In this document: positions 20,656 through 33,742 of the stretch, in pieces | Layout of the letters: every line of letters starts with the position of its first letter | Numbering within the stretch: the first letter of the stretch is position 1 | From: Magnolia sinica | Lineage: Eukaryota; Streptophyta; Magnoliopsida; Magnoliales; Magnoliaceae | Length of the DNA stretch: 64,000 nucleotides | Direction: 5' to 3' | Assembly: GCF_029962835.1 (NCBI RefSeq) | Contig: NC_080588.1 | Span: 29,373,501-29,437,500, forward strand | Made by a program: the position numbers and the translations under genes | The notes under the pieces: model-generated | What the model was told of the DNA's origin: nothing | Databases searched by the model: none | The model's input: only the letters and a program-made list of their open reading frames with translations

Positions 20656-22428
20656 TGTAAGTGCCATACTTTATAGCCCTTTGTGTTGTCAAATTTATGG
20701 TACCAAAGACACTGTTATGAAGCTTGCATTTGTGAAGAACAATGCTCTACTCAAGGTCAACTTAGGTTGACAAGCACTGTTCATAAGTCAAGAATCTCAA
20801 AGATGTTTTCAAGTTCTACCTCAAGATCTCAAGAAGCTTTCAAGTTTGAGCTCCATCAAGACTTCAAGCTTCATTACTTTCAAAGGTCACTTGTCTCCTA
20901 TGTTCAATATCCTTACTTCACTCCTGAGGTATGACTGACCTTGGGTTGACCTTTAAAGTAGGTCATTTTGGATACATAATTCATATGTTTTTTATAAGTG
21001 AGTTTGGTCTGTTCTAAGACTAGTCTTGGACTTTGTTCGACTAGTCCTAGCACTGCTTCGACCTGCCTAAGAAATTCATGGATCAGTCGTAAGTTTGTTA
21101 CAAAAATTAGAAATTTTCTGTTAGGCTTCGACTAGTCCTGGGGACTGTTCGATCAGTCGTAGGTACAGTGTCGACTGCATCTTTGACTTGTTGTAGAGCT
21201 ACAACTCAAGGTACAGCACTGAAATTTGACTTGCTTCGACTAGTCGTGTGAAACCTACGACCAGTCGTAGGAGACCCATGACCAGTCGTAGACCACCTAC
21301 GACCAGTCGTGAAACTGCCAAATCTTATCATGCCCGAATTTTTTAAATATCTGTTGGTTCTACGACCAGTCGTAGAGGTCCTTAGACTAGTCAAAGATGT
21401 GATTTGCTCACCTATAAATAGGGCACGAATCTCAGAATAAAACAAGAACTTCAAGCTAAATTAATTCGGTCTTCTGAGAGATAAGTCGGTGCTCCATTTA
21501 AGCTAAGTGTGCATATTTAATATTCTCTTTCTTTAGCTTTGTTAATTGATTTTGTTTCTTGCATTCCAATCTAATTTGAAAAGAGGAATTGTTGTTTTCC
21601 TTTTTCTGGAATCAAAATCAATTAGAGCTAGCCTTTTTGTTTTAATTTAAAATCTATTAGAACCTAGAACCATTATAAAGTGAGTATTGGACATTGAACT
21701 TTGACATTCAAATCTCTACTCCGATGTGGTTCTTCTGGGCTGCTATAACGAAGGAGAAAATCAGGTATTTTACAATTTGTGTAATTTATATTGTTTTGGT
21801 TTGATTTGAGGTTAAGCCAGAAAAATCTCAAAGTTGTTGGTTATCTAAGGAGAGCCAGAAAACTCAGAAGTCAGGGTTTTTGAATTGTGTAAGCCCTTTC
21901 AAAAAGATAAAATTGTGAAGGTTTTGGGTGAACCTGTGAAAACCTATTTGATAGTGAACGCTAATATCCCCTGTGTGAGGATATTAGGAGTGGAGTAGCA
22001 TTCTGTGTGGCTGTTTTTTAACAGTTGGTGAACACACAGGCGAACCACTATAATTCTTTATGTTGTGGAATGTATGTGTGGATGTGAATGTTGTAAATTT
22101 TACATTTCAAGAACAGTGGGGAATGTTGTAATAATTTAGATTTACATTTCAGCATTATATTTTTACTATCTCTTTATTATGTTGTGCTTCTGTTTCTCTA
22201 TTTGTTCTAGAAATAAGGTTGTCCTACCATAAACTTTGGTTTTTGGTGTAAGGTTGTCCTTAGAACAATTTGTGTTTCTATTTCTCTATTTTAGGTTGCT
22301 TTCCATTCCTATTCTATGATTGGTGTATAGTGCTATCTATTCTTTGTTTCATATTCTGCTGTATTTAAATTTAATTTGGCATAATCCTATTCAACCCCTC
22401 CTCTAGGACATATAGCTTGGCCATTTCA
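20656..22428 (+). repeat. 5' LTR of Copia-A
   Basis: The LTR is 1773 bases, starting TG and ending CA, matching 29395-31164 throughout. Between about 21030 and 21400 it contains around a dozen copies of a near-palindromic motif of the type CGACCAGTCGTAG or CGACTAGTCGTG. A TATA-like CCTATAAATAGGGC lies at about 21411-21424, in the right place for the LTR promoter. Confidence 0.95.
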
Positions 22429-22430
22429 AG

Positions 22431-22443
22431 TGCTATCACAGCC
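22431..22443 (+). promoter_or_regulatory. Primer binding site of Copia-A (tRNA-Met type, diverged)
   Basis: TGCTATCACAGCC lies two bases after the LTR end and resembles the copia consensus TGGTATCAGAGCC. Copia-B keeps the exact consensus at its own site. Confidence 0.75.
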
Positions 22444-22512
22444 TAATAGCTTGCTCTTATTACTTTTTATTTGGATTTAATTCCTGAGCTAACAATCTCA
22501 GCTATATAAAAG

Positions 22513-23872
22513 ATGTCAAATTTTGATAGCCTAGCAGTCACTAGGCCTCCACCCTTTGATGGCTCCAACTATGCCTATTGGAAAGCCAGGATGAGGATCT
22601 TCCTCAAATTCATGGATAAAAGTGTATGGCTATCCACAGTGAATGAATGGACCCCTCCTACCACTGAAGTAACCGGGATTGATGGTTCAAAATCTATGAA
22701 AATTACACCATATTTCTCTTGGACCACACTTCAGAAAACTGAGAGTAGTGCAAATGCTAAAGCACTAAATGCAATTACTTGTGCACTATCACCAAATGAA
22801 TTCAAAAAAATTATATCTTGTGATTTTGCAAAACATGCTTGGGATATGTTGGAAATGACACACGAGGGTACTTCAATTGTCAAGAAATCTAAGATACAAA
22901 TCCTCACAACTAAATTTAAGGAAATACGTATGGAAGAAAATGAAATATTCATGGACTTCTATACCAGATTAAATGACATTGTAAACTCTATGTGGGGTCT
23001 AGGTGATAAAATTCCTGAAAGCAAGATATGTGCTAAAATACTACGCTCACTTCCTGAACAGTTCAATTCTAAAGTAACCGCAATCCAGGAACTTCGTGAT
23101 ACGGACAATATGAAGGTTGAGGAATTAGTTGGCTCGTTACAAACTTATGAGTTAACCTTTAAAGCTCCAAAAGGTAAATCTATTGCTTGAAAAACTTCTG
23201 AAAATGGTTTAAACTATGATTTTGAAAACTCTGAGGATGATATGGCTCTTTTGGCAAAGAGATTTTATAAAATCTTTAAAAGTAAAAAGAGGGTTGATTT
23301 TCAAAAAGCATTTGATAAAAAGAAACCTAAATCTAAAACTAGAAAATCTTTAAAAGACAGTCAATGTTACAACTGCCATGAGTATGGGCATTTGTCTAAC
23401 AAATGTCTTAATAAGGGCAAGTCAAATAAAAAAAAGTATGATGGCTACTTGGGATGAGTCCTCTGATTCTGAAGTCTCTTCTGAATCAGAAGATTCTGAA
23501 ACTGAGTCAGGGTGTGATGTTAAGGCCCTTATGACTCTAGCCAAATTCACTTTTTCAGATAATGATGACTCGACTAATAAAGAAAATCTGAATAGTGAAT
23601 ATGAAAATGAAGATGATCTTCAAGATGCTTACAATGCCCTATACAAGGAAAGTTGTAAAATTGCTGTGAAATTAAAACTTCAAAAAGAGAAATTTTCTAA
23701 ACTCAAAGAAATTTATGAATCTCTTGTTTTAGAAAAGTCCCATATTTTAGACTGTTTTGAAAAGACAAAATGCGATTTAGATTTTAAAACCTCCCAGTTT
23801 GAAAATCTTAAATCTAAAAATGAACAACTAAAACATGAAGTCGCTTCTCTCTTAAGTTTAAAGGAAACCTAG
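22513..23872 (+). mobile_element. gag region of Copia-A
   Basis: The region starts with FDGSNYAYWKARMRIFLK, the classic copia capsid opening. It continues with LGDKIPESKICAKILRSLPE and MKVEELVGSLQTYE, as in Sirevirus gag, then a zinc knuckle CYNCHEYGHLSNKC and an acidic, coiled-coil-rich tail. In life this would form the particle core that packages element RNA. It is a fossil reading frame with interruptions. Confidence 0.9.
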
Positions 23873-24199
23873 AAATATGCCCAAGTTGATCCTAAATTAG
23901 AAAAACTCTTATCTGGATCGAGAAAATGTGGCAATCGATCCGGTCTGGGCTATGACAAGAGTGTTCCTCTTAAGCCGAAAAATACTTCTCCCACGTTTGT
24001 AAAGGGAGAGATCTTAAACTCAAAAGGGAAAGATCAAATGGTTTCTAAAAACTTTAAGTCTTTTCAAAAACCTAAAAGATATATCAACTATAAAAAGCAA
24101 AACCAAAGTCCTTTGGCAGAAAAGATAGTTGATTTACTTAAGGAGCTTCTAAAGTCTAGCTCACTAGGTCATACTTATAACTCTTACAATCGAAAGAAG

Positions 24200-27100
24200 A
24201 CCTGCTATCCTCCTAAACCCAAAATGGTTATGAAATGGGTTCCAAAGGTCACTTGCTTGGTTGCCCACACCGCTTTCAAAGCAACAAGCCATTCTAAGTG
24301 GTACCTAGATAGTGGATGCTCTAGGCATATGATAGGCGACAAGGCTTTATTCACCGATCTCAAAGACATGACTGACGGTTCAGTCACTTTTGGAGATGGT
24401 AGCAACTGCAAGATTATGGGCCAAGGTATTGTTCAACTCTATAACCTTTCTTTGTTTAAAAATGTTTTATATGTTGAAGGTCTAAAACATAACTTGCTTA
24501 ACATATCTCAAATATGCGACTATAACCATAGTGTACGGTTTTCTAATCAAAGCTGTGAGATTCTAAACAATAAGGGTTCAGTAATACTAACTGGGCGTAG
24601 AACGTCTGAAAACTGCTATATTGTTAGCGAATCCACCTCATCTAATCAATCATGTTACATGGTCCATACAGATGAGATTGACTTATGGCACAAATGTCTT
24701 GGACATGTACACTACCGAAATCTATATAGATTGAGCAAACGAGGAGCTTATAAGAGGTTTACCCAAACTACAAAAATTAGATAAAATATATGGTGAATGC
24801 CATATTGGCAAATAAACAAGGAACTCACACAAAAAGGTGAATTCCAATACCACATCAAGACCACTCGAGCTTCTCCATATGGACCTAGTAGGACCTTCCA
24901 GGATGGAAAGTTGAGGTGGCAAAAGATATATCTTGGTAATTATAGATGACTTTACCAGATATACATGGGTAGTCTTCTTAAGGGACAAATCAGAAACCTT
25001 TGAAGAAGTAAAAAAGGTTCTTAAAAGGATTCAAACTAAAAAAGGTTCTCAAGTCAGTAAGATTCGTAGTGATCATGGATCTGAATTTGAGAATAGCAGT
25101 TTTGAGAAGTTCTGTAGCGATCAGGGAATATTACATGAATTTTCAGCGCCCAAAACTCCACAACAAAATGGAATAATTGAAAGGAAAAATAAAATGCTTC
25201 AAGAAATGGCTAATGTCATGTTGAATAGTATGAAGCTCTCTAAGAACCTTTGGGCTAAACCAGTCAATACAGCTTGTTATATTATTAACCGGGTTTACAC
25301 TAGTAAAGGTAATAATAAAACGGCTTACGAAATGTGGTTCGATAAAAAGCCTACTGTCAAATACTTTCGAGTTTTTGGCAGCAAGTGCTATATTTTACGA
25401 GATCGTGAAAATCTGAGAAAGTTTGATATGAAGAGTGATGAAGGGATCTTTCTAGGATATTCTTTAAACAGTCGAGCTTATAGGGTTCTGAACAAAAGGA
25501 CCGGTGTGATTCAAGAATCCATCAATGTGGTCATTGATGATAACTTAAGCACACCTGTCTCAAGTTCAGATAATGATGAAGTTCTTGTAATTGATAAACC
25601 TGATACTTCATCTAATCAGACTGATTCTGAACAAAAGATTGTTAAAGATCATCCAATCACACAGATTCTTGGAAACCCTCTCACTGGTGTTCGTACCCGT
25701 AGATAACTTGAGGATCTATGTAATTATATATGTTTTACATCCCAAAAAGAACCATCTAACGTAAAAGAAGCTCTTGCTGATGAAAACTGGATCATTACGA
25801 TGCAAGAAGAAGTTAACTAATTTGTGAGAAATGATGTTTGGTATCTCGTACCTAGACCTAAAGATAAACACATCATTGGAACCAAATGGATTTTCAAAAA
25901 TAAGTCTGATGAACTTGGCAATATAATTAGAAACAAGGCTAGGCTAGTGGTACAAGGTTACACTCAAATTGAAGGTATTGACTATGATGAAACCTTTGCA
26001 CCAGTAGCATGTCTTGAGTCAATCAGACTCTTTATATCCATTGTGTGTTTTAGAAAGTTTAAGATTTACCAAACGGATGTGAAAAGTGCATTTTTAAATG
26101 GCGATCTGCATGAGGAATTTTATGTTGAACAACCAATGGGTTTTGAAGACCCCAAAAAATGCTGATCATGTGTATCGTCTTAAAAAGGCACTTTACGGTT
26201 TAAAACAAGCTCCTAGGGCATGGTACGAGAAACTAACAAAGTTTCTATTCAGCTATAATTTTCAAATGAGATGTGTTGATAAAGTTCTGTTTATTAAAAA
26301 ACATAAGGATCACATCTTATTAGTTCAAATCTATGTTGATGATATCATTTATGGATCTACCTGTACTGACATGACTATTGAGTTTGCAGATTTGATGAAA
26401 TCTCAGTTTGAAATGAGCTTGGTTGTGGAAGTGAATTATTTCCTCGGGTTACAAGTAAAACAAAAACCTGATGGAATGTTCATTTCTCAATCTAAATATA
26501 CTATAAACTTGATTAAGAGATTTGGATTTGAGAATGGTAAGAACTTTGATACTCCTATGAGTACAACCTTGAAACTCTCAAAAGATTCTGCAGGTAAATA
26601 TGTGGATTCAAAATTATATTGGAGTATGATTGGTAGTCTATTGTATTAACTGCTAGTAGACCAGATATCACTCTAAGTGTTGGTATTTGCGCTAGATATC
26701 AGTCTGAACCTAAAGAATCGCACTTGACTGCTGTTAAGCGGATTATATGATATGTCGCAAGTACTGTTAATCTCGGTCTCTGGTATCCACATGAGACTAG
26801 TGTTCAATTAGCTGGGTACTCGGATGCTGACTGGGCTGGTGATCTTGATGATCGAAAATCAACCAGTGGTGGTTGTTTTTATATCAGAAACTGTTTAGTT
26901 TCTTGGTTTAGCAAGAAACAAAATTCTATATCACTTTCAACAGCTGAAGCTGAATATATCGCAGCTGGTAATGCGTGTACACAGCTTGTTTGGATGAAAC
27001 ATATGCTAAGTGATTATGGAATTAAACGGGATTCTATGTTATTATATTGTGATAATTCTAGTGCCATAAATATTTTAAAAAATCCAATTCAGCATTCTCG

Positions 27101-27275
27101 TACTAAGCACATTGACATTAGAATTCATTATATTTGGAAATTAGTAGAAGAAAAAGTTATATCCTTGGAATATATCCCTACCGAGAATCAACGTGCTGAT
27201 ATTTTCACTAAACCGCTTGACAAAAGCAAGTTTAACAAAATGAAATTTGATCTTGGCATGTGCATTTTAAAATGA
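24200..27275 (+). mobile_element. pol region of Copia-A (protease, integrase, RT, RNase H)
   Basis: In order, the region shows a protease around WYLDSGCSRHMIGDKALF and the integrase zinc-binding stretch DLWHKCLGHVHYRNL. The integrase core follows with the entry VIIDDFTRYTWVVFLRDKSE, and FSAPKTPQQNGIIERKNK after it. Reverse transcriptase shows [30 protein letters not shown] and the YVDD box in LVQIYVDDIIYGS. RNase H follows with STAEAEYIAAGNA and KHIDIRIHYIW. The gene order, with integrase before RT, is diagnostic of Ty1/copia. The frame is broken in several places. Confidence 0.95.
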
Positions 27276-27366
27276 TTAATTATGCCTATTTATATCTTAT
27301 TGTATACATTTGCTAGTTTAGTTTTCAAATCTTGAAAAATATGTAAAAATCAGATTTTTTGGTCTG

Positions 27367-27425
27367 TACTCGACCAGTCGTGCTACGACCGGTCGTGTAT
27401 ATCCACGACCAGTCGTGAATCGCCT
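27367..27425 (+). repeat. Internal cluster of the CGACCAGTCG motif in Copia-A
   Basis: Three copies of the LTR motif (TCGACCAGTCGTGC, ACGACCGGTCGTGT, ACGACCAGTCGTGA) lie between the end of pol and the downstream reading frame. It is the only internal place where I see this LTR motif clustered. Confidence 0.85.
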
Positions 27426-27879
27426 GGATTCACTTAAAATTTGGGGAAAACATCTTCTTCTTCATTTCAACTTCTCTCTCCAACGAGCCGACACATGATT
27501 AGTCGAATCCATCTTCCAAAATCTTCAAGGTTAGTGCTCCATTTGCATTTTGCTTATAGATTTGTGTCTAGATTGCTTCTATTTCTCTCTTGGAGTTGTC
27601 TATTTCGAATTTAGTTGAGATTTGGGGATTTTCTTTTGAAAAATCTGATTTGAGAAAACCCATTTCTCAATCCATTTCAACTCTTTATATTCTTGAAATC
27701 ATTGTTGCATATGGCTTCTAGAGGAAGAAAATTAACGTCCCGTGATCCGTCTTCTTCTTCCAGATCAGCCCCTATCACTAAGCGTCATCTTAGGGCTCTT
27801 GAGGACGATTCATCTTATATTTGGGACATCTGATTGCGTAATGTTATTGTTAAGCATCTAGTTGATATTAATCATGTTG

Positions 27880-28800
27880 CTCCTTTTGATATTTTTCTTA
27901 TGCTTTAATCTGTAGGTTGGAATAACTTATTGCTTTGGGGTGGGTCAGCATACCGGTCCATTGTCCAATCCATGTTTGCATGCATATGTGCTTTCTCTTT
28001 GGAAAATTTAACTTTTTCTATCTCCACAAAAGAAGGGTCATTTGAAGTTGATCGACATTTGATTTCAGCCCTTATGGATATTCCAGTGAATGATGAGGGT
28101 ATCCCTATCCATACTTTATATGATAAACCCTCTGTCACTGAAAAACGTATGCTGACTAAACTTATGCAATTTGGATGTACAATGGACGCATAAAGGGAAT
28201 GCGCTTCCCTCAAGGTATTTGTTACCCAAATACAGAATTCTTCACAAAATCTTTGTGTCTAATTTGTATCCTCGGTCGGGTAACAAATCTAAATTGATGT
28301 CCTTCATGGTTCGTATTCTTCATTCTGTTGTTAGAGGTGTTAACATTTGTTTACCATCATTGATCTATCACTTCATCATTCAGTTTCGTCTCCATCCTGG
28401 TCATAGTGACATTCTTTTTAGATATTTGATGACTGTGTTGGCTACACATATGTCAGTCGACATGCCGGTTGGAGAGGCCCCTGGCCATCATCTGATATTT
28501 AACAATTCCAATATCAATAAGATGAAACTGGATTACCTTCCTGGCCAAGGTGATGGTGTTGGCGGTGCTGAAGTTGAACATGAGGAAGAAGCTGGTGATC
28601 TTCCTCCTGATGATATTAACATGGATGATATTTTTGAAGAGCTTGAGTCCGATTCTACAAATGATCCAGATTATGAGCCTTCTTCATTTGATGCACGTCT
28701 GAGTACATTGGAAGATAAAGTTGAGGGTCTAAATGTTAAAATGGAAAACATGTCTGTTGCCCATGATTTATAGTTCAAATATATGCGCAAATATCTTAGG
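27880..28800 (+). mobile_element. Sirevirus-type downstream (envelope-like) region of Copia-A
   Basis: After pol comes a separate coding region with LISALMDIPVNDEGIPIHTL, then LPSRYLLPKYRILHKIFVSN, and an acidic tail DDIFEELESDSTNDPDYEPS followed by a short coiled coil. Its position between pol and the 3' LTR, and its overall character, match the extra frame that Sireviruses often carry, usually labelled envelope-like or plant transposon protein domain. I see no convincing signal peptide or membrane segment. The region is broken. Confidence 0.6.
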
Positions 28801-29394
28801 CACTTGAACAAAGGCATGCATTAACTTGATCCTTCCATTCCTACTCCTTCATCTGGGTCAGATAAGTATTTTTAAGTTTACTGGTTTGTAATAACTTTAT
28901 TACTCCTAACTTGTTTTGAGTTTGTCACTCTCTTTAACTTAGCTCAGTTTATGCATTATGTGTGTTGCTTATGCTATGTTCTCATATCTTGACTAGTTAC
29001 CTTTCATATTTCTCATTGATTATTTCTTCTCTGCCATCTATTTTGTGCTTCCTTTGTCATATTGTAACAAAAAGGGGGAGTATGGATATGTTATAGATAT
29101 GTATATGGATATGGATGTTGTCATGAGGATGGAGTAGCATTGTATTGTATATTGTTTTATGAGTATGCTACTCAGGGGGAGTATGTGCCGAGGTGCGAGC
29201 AGAAGTGTGCAGAGGTGGACTGAGTATGTGCAAATGTGTGAGTAGAAGTATGCAGAGGTGGACTAAATATTGATTTACAAGTCTGCAGGATGCTGGTTGA
29301 TAATAACTGGTGCATGATTCTTTAATAAGATATTCTATGTTATGTAACAGATCTTGAAAGTGTGTTTTATCACTAATTTGACAAAGGGGGAGAT
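28801..29394 (+). mobile_element. 3' non-coding region and polypurine tract of Copia-A
   Basis: The region holds two or three purine-rich strings of the AAAGGGGGAG type (near 29070, 29172 and 29382-29392). The last, ACAAAGGGGGAGA, directly abuts the LTR and is the likely plus-strand primer. A short duplication with TGTGC...GCAGAAGTGTGCAGAGGTGGACT lies at about 29190-29265. Confidence 0.8.
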
Positions 29395-31164
29395 TGTAAG
29401 TGCCATAATTTATAGCCCTTTGTGTTGTCAAATTTGTGGTGCCAAAGACACTGTTATGAAGCTTGCATCTGTGAAGAACAATGCTCTACTCAAGATCAAC
29501 TTAGGTTGACAAGCACTGTTCATAAGTCAAGAATCTCAAAGATGCTTTCAAGTTCTACCTCAAGATCTCAAGAAGCTTTCAAGTTTGAGCTCCATTAAGA
29601 CTTCAAGCTTCACTACTTTTAAAGGTCACTTGTCTCCTATGTTCAATGTCCTTACTTCACTCCTGAGGTATGACTGACCTTGGGTTGACCTTTAGAGTAG
29701 GTCATTTTGGATACATAATTCATATGTTTTCTATAAGTGAGTTTGGTCTGTTCTAAGACTAGTCTTGGACTTTGTTCGACTAGTCCTAGCACTGCTTCGA
29801 CCTGCCTAAGAAATTCATGGATCAGTCGTAAGTTTGTTATAAAAATTAGAAATTTTCTGTTAGGCTTCGACTAGTCCTGGGGACTGTTCGACTAGTCATA
29901 GGTACAGTGTCGACTGCATCTTCGACCTGTCGTAGAGCTACGACTCAAGGTACAACGCTAAAATTCGACTTGCTTCGACTAGTCGTGTGAAACCTACGAC
30001 CGGTCGTAGGAGACCCACGACCAGTCGTAGACCACCTACGACCAGCCGTGAAACTGTCAAATCTTATCGCGCCTGAATTTTTCAAATATCTGTTGGTTCT
30101 AGACCAGTCGTAGAGGTCCTTAGACTAGTCGAAGATGTGATTTGCTCACCTATAAATAAAGCACGAATCTCAAAATAAAATAAGAACTTCAAACTAAATT
30201 AATTCGGTCTTCTGAGAGATAAGTCGGTGCGCCATTTAAGCTAAGTGTGCATATTTAATATTCTCTTTCTTTAGCTTTGTTAATTGATTTTGTTTCTTGC
30301 ATTCCAATCTAATCTGAAAAGAGGAATTGTTGTTTTCCTTTTTCTGGAATCAAAATCAATTAGAGCTAGCCCTTTTGTTTTAATTTAAAATCTATTAGAA
30401 CCTAGAACCATTATAAAGTGAGTATTGGACATTGAACTTTGAAATTCAAATCTCTACTCCGACTTGGTTCTTCTGGGCTGCTACAACGAAGGAGAAATCA
30501 GGTATTTTACAATTTGTGTAATTTACATTGTTTTGGTTTGATTTGAGGTTAAGCTAGAAAAATCTCAAAGTTGTTGGTTATCTGAGGAGAGCTAGAAAAC
30601 TCAAAAGTGAGGGTTTTTGAATTGTGTAAGCCCTTTCAAAAAGACATAATTGTGAAGGTTTTGGGTGAACCTGTGAAAACCTATTTGATAGTGAATGCTA
30701 ATATCCCCTGTGTGAGGATATAAGGAGTGGAGTAGCATTCTGTGTGGCTGTTGTTTAACAGTTGGTGAACACACAGGCGAACCACTATAATTCTTTGTGT
30801 TGTGGAATGTATGTGTGGATGTGAATGTTGTAAAGTTTACATTTCAAGCACAGTGAGGAATGTTGTAATAATTTAGATTTGCATTTCAACATTATATTTT
30901 TGCTATCTCTTTATTATGTTGTGCTTCTGTTTCTCTATTTATTCTATAAATAAGGTTGTCCTACCATAAACTTTGGCTTTTGGTGTAAGGTTGTCCTTAG
31001 AACAATTTGTGTTTCTATTTCTCTATTTTAGGTTGCTTTCCATTCCTATTCTGTGATTGGTGTATAGTGCTATTTATTCTTTGTTTCATATTCCGCTGTA
31101 TTTAAATTTAATTTAGCATAGTCCTATTCACCCCCCTTCTAGGACATATAGCTTGGCCATTTCA
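29395..31164 (+). repeat. 3' LTR of Copia-A
   Basis: The LTR is 1770 bases and collinear with 20656-22428, with the same TG start, CA end and CGACCAGTCG motif cluster (about 29755-30130). AGTAC follows. Confidence 0.95.
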
Positions 31165-31169
31165 AGTAC

Positions 31170-31662
31170 CGAATTAAATTCCCAAGTTACTGATTGAAAA
31201 CAGTCTTTTTCAGTGGCACCAAACTTTGTTCGTCGGTGGCAGTCGGTGACACTGAATTATCGTTGTAAGCTTGTTGGACTATTTTGAGACCCTTTGGTAA
31301 CACCAAAGGTGCTTTTCGGTGGCACCTTTGTCCTACCGATAGTGGACAGATTTTCGTGTTTTTCCTATTTTGTCTAATAAATCTTTCACCAACTTGGGAC
31401 TTGCTTAAGCCAATACTATAGATTATAAAATATGAACTAGGGATTGGCTTAGAATAGATGACTTAGGTGGGTTTTCCTATTTGGGTTGGGATCATCTATT
31501 TGCAAGGTTTAAGATCGTAGAAGCAATCCTTTGTCTTTAATATGGCTTTGATGCATCTGACCCAGTTGTGTCGCCGGTCTTCACTTGTTAAGAACTCATT
31601 CGACTATAAGACACAACTAGTCACGTAATTGACAAACATGAGTGCAAATAAGTGCACTAACA
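31170..31662 (-). repeat. 3' LTR of Copia-B, second segment
   Basis: This resumes the LTR cut by Copia-A and matches 37603-38113. It ends in AAGTGCACTAACA as the intact 5' LTR does. The minus-strand purine tract (AAAGGGGGAGCT) is adjacent at 31663-31674. Confidence 0.9.
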
Positions 31663-33681
31663 AGCTCCCCCTTTGTCAATTACGTGATAAAAACAACCTA
31701 ACCTACAACCATGTCATGGTCCATACCAATGACAGACCAAAACAATAAAGATTATATATCAAAAATAAAATTTACAACTCCAGACTTGACATGTAATACA
31801 AAATCATGTTGCTTCCCCTTAGTGTTTACTGAGACTAACCTGCGATAAGGGAAACAAACAATTTCTGTAAGAGACAAACATTGTTTTAGTGGGTAGGTTT
31901 CTTCTCCCCCCTTTTGTCAGTTATTGGCAAAGAGTTAATCAAGAAATATTCCAATAACATTTAAGAATGGATAAAATAGGGGGTAAGAGATCAATAATGA
32001 TATAAGCATAAAGATCATCATCCAGGCAAGGAATATATCATCATAAACAAGTAACTCATATGTTAGATAGAAAAGATAGCAATATAGAGAGTATCTAATA
32101 TGAGCAAAAAAGATAATACAAAAACTTCATCAAAATTACTACCCCAAGATTGGGTAGATTAAGCCATTATCCAAAAAAAAAAAAAACAACAAAGAGCCCA
32201 TAAGGGCATAAATATCCAAAAACAAATGTGTTATGATTCAATAATAACACAGTAAAGATCATCGGGACGATCCACCCTCATACGGAGGGATATAAGAACA
32301 GTGAGTTAAAAACAATTCAGTGATGTGCTCTCCAGTATATTGAAGAGCGTCAAGGTGCAGTTCAATCCCAGAGAGTCAATTTTTGCACTGCCGAAAATGA
32401 GCTCTATATTTGACTGCCCTTCAAGGAGTTAACAAACTGGATCGTTCTGACGAAGGTGACACCCAGTGCTGACAGATAATGGACTTAGTCCAGGTACTAG
32501 GGTGCGACAAGAGTCCCAGCCAGCGCCCATGGGAGTGTCTTCACCGCTACTCCATTCTTGTTGAGTTTTGACGATTGTGAGTACATTTTTCTTAGTAAGA
32601 TATACTGCCGGATATATTGTATCATGAGTAGGGGCAGTGCAAGAAACTTGGAGAGTTTGCAGATGATACTGGGAAAGGGAAGACTTGTGTGGTGAATACC
32701 TTTGACAACTTGAATTAACTGTCTCATGATTAGAGTGGATAAACATATTTCGGTTCTTTGATAGATATCACATAGGGTATTCAAAGCAACTGGTGAGAGT
32801 ATGTCTACAGAAACTTTACAGGGATATGCATTGGTACTCAATTTGTCGTGAAGCACTTTTGTGGTAGGGTCCATATGCAATGAAGACAAGTAGTTTTTTT
32901 TTTTTTTTTGGATATCATTAACTCATCACACAGTGTTCTTGTCACTTCTTTCCAAACACTTGGATCATTTAAGCAACGATCAGCTGGTGAGATATGTGTG
33001 ACTAGAAGATCTGGAAGTTTTCCCAGCATCAAAGGAGTGATCTCCTTAGTTTGGTTCATGAAATTGATGCTGATCGATGGAGGATCATCTCGAGTATTAT
33101 GACAAAATTTTAGAAATTGATAAACAAGGTCATATTGTATTTCTCCTCCTAAATAAAGGGCATTGTCCTACCCCATTGATTTTAGATAGATATTTATCCT
33201 GTATGACTCTATGAGACTAGGTCTGATAAATCGATCAAAGGTAAATTCTTTTGCCCTGGCATTAGAGTGCAGATAAGGAGTATAGGGTCTGATTTTTCTA
33301 GATGAGGTTTCTCATTTTGCATCTTCCTTTCCTTTGTTTTTGACCATGTTGTGCTGAAATCATAGGATAAATCAATAAGTACAGTAAAATAATAGTTAAT
33401 CTGAAAATGATGTTTCAAGTAAATACGCACATATAGATCATATTGAGTTCTTAAAAACAAAAAAGAAAAAAACACACACACACAATCTTTTGATTTTGTG
33501 TATTTGTAGTTCAGTGGGTTGTTTTGATAAAAAACAATGGTATCCTTTTATGAGTTGATGTGCGGTATGGAGCGATTTGACTATTGCAATCAACATCACA
33601 ACCCCCAGATGGTGTGTGATGGGACAAGGTTAATCGGGCCAAGTTTTTATTGACATTTTTGCGCACACACAAACTTTTATA

Positions 33682-33742
<61 letters not shown>

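Larger units (their letters stand above)
20656..31164 (+). mobile_element. Copia-A: full-length Sirevirus-like Ty1/copia retrotransposon
   Basis: This 10.5 kb fossil element on the plus strand lies inside the 3' LTR of Copia-B. LTRs at 20656-22428 and 29395-31164 begin TGTAAGTGCC and end CCATTTCA. The target duplication AGTAC is exact (20651-20655 and 31165-31169). A degenerate tRNA-Met primer site follows the 5' LTR, and a purine tract (ACAAAGGGGGAGAT) precedes the 3' LTR. Parts in order are gag (22.5-23.9 kb), protease-integrase-RT-RNase H (24.2-27.3 kb) and a Sirevirus-type downstream reading frame (27.9-28.8 kb). The structure is complete, but the coding part is broken in roughly half a dozen places. 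The two LTRs differ by only a few bases per hundred by eye, so it is younger than Copia-B but not fresh. Confidence 0.95.
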
